Source of the DNA: Methylococcaceae bacterium
GTDB lineage: Bacteria > Pseudomonadota > Gammaproteobacteria > Methylococcales > Methylomonadaceae
DNA: 64,000 nt
NCBI GenBank assembly: GCA_030627205.1
Contig: DAOUSN010000001.1
Location: forward strand, 39,466-103,465
Reading direction: 5' to 3'
How positions within the stretch are numbered: position 1 is the stretch's first letter; each line of letters starts with the position of its first letter. The position numbers and the translations under genes are program-made. Shown here one piece after another: positions 58,694 to 64,000 of the stretch. The notes under the pieces are model-generated. The model did no database searches. It was not told where the DNA came from and saw only the letters and a program-made list of their open reading frames with translations.

Positions 58694-59290
58694 ATGTCTT
58701 ATTCTGCTTATCAAAATCTTAAAAGTTTAACCAAAACATTAGCGATAACTTATCGGTTAGCTGATTTATTCCCTAATATTCAACCAGTTGAACCCAGTAC
58801 TTTTTTGCTACATAGTCTATTAATTGCAAAATCTCTCCCGTCAACATTTTCAGAAAAATCTCGTTCTGAAAATTTAATCACCCCTATCCTCTTTGATGTT
58901 TATGAACACGTAGATAAATCAATTACCATTTTTTCTGGCTGTGCATTGAACATCAATGAGGAGTTATCAGGAGTTTGTGATTATATTATTGCTGGTAAAA
59001 ATAAGTTGTTAGAATTAGACAGCCCAATTGTATGTATTGTTGAAGCCAAAAACCGAAGTATTGAGGAAGGATTAGCACAAGCAGGGGCTGAAATGGTCGC
59101 GGCGCAAATGTTTAATGAACAAGAGCAAAATAATATAAACATTATTTATGGTCTCGTAACAAATGGTATTGAGTGGAAATTTCTCAAATTGAGTGAAAAT
59201 ATTTTAACTATTGATGAAAATATTTATTTTTCTAGTGGAGAAAATTTGAAAGTTTTATTAGGTATTTTTGCATTAATCTTATTATTCTAA
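58694..59290 (+). CDS. PD-(D/E)XK-like hypothetical protein
   Basis: Residues about 90-120 contain CDYII, then IVCIVEAKNRSIEEGLAQ, an arrangement of Asp, Glu-x-Lys and downstream Gln typical of PD-(D/E)XK nuclease folds. The following AGAEMVAAQMFNEQE and YGLVTNGIEWKFLKL match a pattern I recall from stand-alone hypothetical proteins of cyanobacteria and filamentous gammaproteobacteria, sometimes annotated as restriction-like. At 198 residues it has no methyltransferase or helicase partner here. The C-terminus ends in a hydrophobic run. Activity is unproven. Confidence 0.65.
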   Translation: MSYSAYQNLKSLTKTLAITYRLADLFPNIQPVEPSTFLLHSLLIAKSLPSTFSEKSRSENLITPILFDVYEHVDKSITIFSGCALNINEELSGVCDYIIAGKNKLLELDSPIVCIVEAKNRSIEEGLAQAGAEMVAAQMFNEQEQNNINIIYGLVTNGIEWKFLKLSENILTIDENIYFSSGENLKVLLGIFALILLF

Positions 59291-59296
59291 ATTATC

Positions 59297-61306
59297 TTAA
59301 GTCAAATCTAACCATAAATTAACCTCCGCATCACTTGGCATTCTCCAATCACCCCGTGGTGATAATGATACTGAACCTACTTTAGGGCCATCAGGAACAC
59401 AAGAACGCTTATATTGTTGCGAAAAAAAACGTCGATAAAAAAGCGTTAACGTCTCTTTAATAGTTTCAGAACTATAATTTTTATTAAACTCTGCCTGCGC
59501 GGCTAAATATAAAATTTTCTCTGGTGAATGAGATTTACGCATCATCTGATATAAAAAGAAATCATGTAATTCATAAGCCCCAATTTTTTCTTCGGTTAAT
59601 TGACGAATTGAACCATCATCAGCAAGCGGTAATAATTCAGGTGAAATAGGAGTTGCCGCAATTGAGATCAAAGCCTTACGTAATTTTCCTTTATAATCAT
59701 GTTGAGCGACATAGCGCACTAACCAAGAAACCAAGGTTTTAGGGATACTGCAATTAACGTTATACATACTCATATGATCGGCATTATATGTACTCCATCC
59801 TAATGCCATTTCGCTTAAATCCCCCGTCCCTAATACAAAGCCATGTGACATTAATAAATAGGTTCGTAAGCGTGCTTGTACATTTTCAAACACTAAATCT
59901 CCTTTAGATATTTGTTCTGAAGTTAACTGTGACAACTCTTGCTTAAATTCCTCTAATGTACAATTTGGATCTATCACTCCAAATGCGTAATGATTTTGAG
60001 TTTTAAAGGTAGCTAATGCTAATTGACAAATATCTTCTTCATGAATCGACATTTTAGTCAGCCGCATAAGTTCATCGGCATTCGTTTTCGTTAACTGTGA
60101 AGTCCCAAATCCAGGCATGGTTAATCCATGAAGATTCGACCGTGATAATTTTAAAGCATCTAGAGTTTTTAATGCCACTAAGGCCGCTAATGTTGAATCT
60201 AATCCCCCTGAAATTCCTATCCAAATCTGTGGATTATCCCCTAATTGTTGTAAGCGTTTTTTTAATCCTGCTATTTGAATCCCAAAAATCTCAGCACATC
60301 TCTCCTCTAACTTATGTTTGTCCTTAGGAACAAAAGGAGTCCCAGTGATTGGTTTTAATAATCTCCGTTCACTATGATTTTCAGATAATTCAAAGGCTAA
60401 ATAACGTCTGTCATTGATAGAGTAACGCGCAGAACAATCGCCATAACTATTCATTCGATGACGTTCGGTTATTAAACTTTTAACATCTATATCCGCACTA
60501 ATTGCATAACCTTTATCTTCATAATCCAACCCACCTCCTACTCGTCGTGAATTTGCTAATAATTTCCCATTTTCTGCAATCGACAATTGTCCCCCAAAAA
60601 CTAAGTCGGTGGTTGATTCAGTTGCACCAGCACTCGCATAAGCGCAAGCAGAAATATGTCGACCTGATTGACCGATGATTAAGGTCTCTAAACGATATTC
60701 ATGTTTACCAATAGTTTCATTACTGGCGGATAAATTACATTGTATAGTCGCACCTGCAAGAGCTTGAAAAGCTGAAGGAGCAACAGGCATCCAATCATCT
60801 TCACAAATACTCCCACTGACAATAACCGTACAATAAGATTGGTTTTTAAATAATAAATCAATCCCAAAAGGAATTTTTTGCTTTCCCAAAATAATAGTTT
60901 TAGGTTCTGAACCATCAGCTGACTTGAACCAACGTGCTTCATAAAATTCACCATAATTAGCTAAAAATTGTTTAGGAAATACTCCTATAATTTTTCCATG
61001 ATTCAAAGCAACACCACAATTATATAAAGCATTACCCAATCGAAGCGGTATCCCTACAAATACCAACTGTTTTCCTACGTGTTGAGCAAATTTCAATAAA
61101 GCTATTTCTGCCTCATCCAATAAAAGACTATGATTAAATAAATCGCCACAACTATAAGCGGTGATAGATAATTCAGGAAATAACACAATATCACTTTCTT
61201 GATACTTGGATAATTCTTGTTTCATGACCGCTATATTGGCATTTGGGTTTGCAATATGAACCTGAGGGGATATACAACTTAATCTAATAAAGCCATGTTT
61301 ATTCAT
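59297..61306 (-). CDS. nadE: Glutamine-dependent NAD+ synthetase NadE
   Basis: This fused enzyme converts deamido-NAD to NAD, with ammonia from glutamine. The N-terminal nitrilase-type glutaminase has its triad in LFPELSITAYSCGD (Glu), VFPKQFLANYGEFYEARWF (Lys) and SGSICEDDWMP (Cys). The synthetase domain has the ATP loop GISGGLDSTLAALV and GTGDLSEMALGWSTYNADH. At 669 residues it is the long two-domain type, similar in length to that of Mycobacterium tuberculosis. It is divergent from guaB across 65 bases, and its end is 6 bases from the PD-(D/E)XK-like gene. Confidence 0.95.
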   Translation of the reverse strand: MNKHGFIRLSCISPQVHIANPNANIAVMKQELSKYQESDIVLFPELSITAYSCGDLFNHSLLLDEAEIALLKFAQHVGKQLVFVGIPLRLGNALYNCGVALNHGKIIGVFPKQFLANYGEFYEARWFKSADGSEPKTIILGKQKIPFGIDLLFKNQSYCTVIVSGSICEDDWMPVAPSAFQALAGATIQCNLSASNETIGKHEYRLETLIIGQSGRHISACAYASAGATESTTDLVFGGQLSIAENGKLLANSRRVGGGLDYEDKGYAISADIDVKSLITERHRMNSYGDCSARYSINDRRYLAFELSENHSERRLLKPITGTPFVPKDKHKLEERCAEIFGIQIAGLKKRLQQLGDNPQIWIGISGGLDSTLAALVALKTLDALKLSRSNLHGLTMPGFGTSQLTKTNADELMRLTKMSIHEEDICQLALATFKTQNHYAFGVIDPNCTLEEFKQELSQLTSEQISKGDLVFENVQARLRTYLLMSHGFVLGTGDLSEMALGWSTYNADHMSMYNVNCSIPKTLVSWLVRYVAQHDYKGKLRKALISIAATPISPELLPLADDGSIRQLTEEKIGAYELHDFFLYQMMRKSHSPEKILYLAAQAEFNKNYSSETIKETLTLFYRRFFSQQYKRSCVPDGPKVGSVSLSPRGDWRMPSDAEVNLWLDLT

Positions 61307-61323
61307 TTTATTTTATAGAGTAG

Positions 61324-62838
<1,515 letters not shown>

Positions 62839-62900
62839 TTTAGAGTTTAACTACTTTTAATATGTCTGTATCTGTTCAAATTAAGATACCCACCACCTTT

Positions 62901-63602
<702 letters not shown>

Positions 63603-63699
63603 AAATGCCTCTATAGAAAGTTATGATATACTAATGCATAAACTAACTCTTTGATTATAAATGCTCCAAAACCTTGTTTTACAACACTACTATTAACAC

Positions 63700-63780
63700 A
63701 GATCAAAGTAGAACAGCCAGTTACCCGACTGCCACCTCACAGATTCCTGAGTGCGGAATTACCGCACAAGGCTCTTAAAA
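63700..63780 (-). mobile_element. Group II intron 3' remnant (domains V and VI)
   Basis: On the minus strand a 33-base segment starting GAGCCTTGTGCGG and closing with CCGCAC and GGAATC folds like domain V of bacterial group II introns: AGC triad near the 5' side, short tetraloop TAAT, and a two-base bulge opposite. One C-A mismatch in the lower stem suggests decay. It is followed by TCTGTGAGGTGGCAGTCGGG and a helix (CAGTC with GGCTG) plus CTACTTTGAT, as expected for domain VI with its branch-point adenosine and 3' end. No reverse transcriptase or upstream intron domain is present in the 70 bases before the next gene, so only the 3' tip survives. Confidence 0.6.
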
Positions 63781-63846
63781 ACTGCTCGCTTTGTACACGG
63801 GTATTAAGAAATGACAGGCTTAATTTGTAGCACACTTCTTTATTCG

Positions 63847-64000
63847 TTATTTCTTGCCATACTTTTCCATGCTCTTCTGATACATATAATTATCATAGTC
63901 TTTTTGAGTTTTAAACCCTTGTCTTTCCCAAATTTCGGGGACTTTTTTCTTGACAGGAACTTGTTGTTCTAATTGCCAATCATGTGCCCAATCCTTTTTG
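63847..64000 (-). CDS. Unidentified protein, C-terminal end (partial)
   Basis: The minus strand at the window edge has 50 open codons ending in TAA. The translation is rich in Lys, Gln and Trp (KKDWAHDWQLEQQ, VPEIWERQGFKTQKDYDNY, MYQKSMEKYGKK) and looks like the end of a real protein. I do not recognise the family. It does not resemble the end of a group II intron maturase. The gene continues beyond the window. Confidence 0.5.
   Translation of the reverse strand, partial: KKDWAHDWQLEQQVPVKKKVPEIWERQGFKTQKDYDNYMYQKSMEKYGKK

Noticed and set aside
63603..63700. Search for a tRNA or small RNA in the gap after adk
   Set aside because: No cloverleaf, T-loop sequence or stable hairpin was found.

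Overview
The window is AT-rich bacterial chromosome, roughly one third G+C by eye, carrying housekeeping genes of gammaproteobacterial type. PrmB, IscR (with E. coli cysteine spacing), YadG/YadH, SecA with a C-terminal zinc motif, a Pseudomonas-type CysN and the ispF-truD and ribH-nusB-thiL gene orders all point to Gammaproteobacteria. The very large PstC and PstA and the PilZ-like protein fit free-living aquatic lineages such as Methylococcales or Thiotrichales, but nothing here fixes the order. No tRNA, rRNA, CRISPR array, prophage or intact insertion sequence was seen. Coding density is high.

Layout. 0-5.6 kb: tail of ispF, truD, uppP, a PilZ-like c-di-GMP receptor candidate, an orphan TRAP small permease and an HD-GYP protein. 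5.7-10.8 kb: pstS-pstC-pstA behind a four-unit Pho box. 10.8-12.8 kb: sufC-sufD without sufB. 13-14.6 kb: a secreted CAP-DUF4214-CAP protein. 14.6-21.5 kb: one dense minus-strand run pstB-phoU-phoB-phoR-TPR-phosphohexomutase-glycosyltransferase. 21.7-25.3 kb: prmB, a TPR lipoprotein and a solitary cysN whose C-terminus looks like a collapsed APS kinase domain. 25.3-30.1 kb: solitary ccmC, a Rieske ferredoxin, iscR with a clear promoter and IscR-like site, a cysteine desulfurase, an IscA-type carrier and the YadGH exporter. 30.2-42.5 kb: ppx and a hypothetical partner, metG, secA, glgP, gshA. 42.5-46.3 kb: TonB receptor, gamma-carbonic anhydrase and TRAP large permease. 46.4-48.3 kb: ribH-nusB-thiL with a hexanucleotide repeat before thiL. 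48.3-64 kb: methyltransferase, tamB, ispH, UPF0182 protein, divergent asparaginase-like protein, PD-(D/E)XK-like protein, nadE, guaB, adk, a probable group II intron 3' remnant, and the tail of an unidentified gene.

How it works together. Three themes recur. Phosphate: PstSCAB imports phosphate, PhoR/PhoB/PhoU sense and regulate, and Ppx hydrolyses polyphosphate; the regulatory half is co-directional and nearly gapless with sugar-phosphate and glycosyl-transfer genes. Iron-sulfur: SufCD and IscR-desulfurase-IscA are two incomplete sets, so the missing SufB and IscU must lie elsewhere if the systems work. c-di-GMP: a PilZ-like receptor and an HD-GYP protein sit within 4 kb.

I found no clear-cut new multi-gene system. 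The best leads are the CysN with a vestigial kinase domain, the CAP-DUF4214-CAP protein, the Pho-to-glycan operon, the asparaginase homologue lacking its expected catalytic lysine, the repeat-encoded (Met-Lys)n leader before thiL, and the intron remnant.
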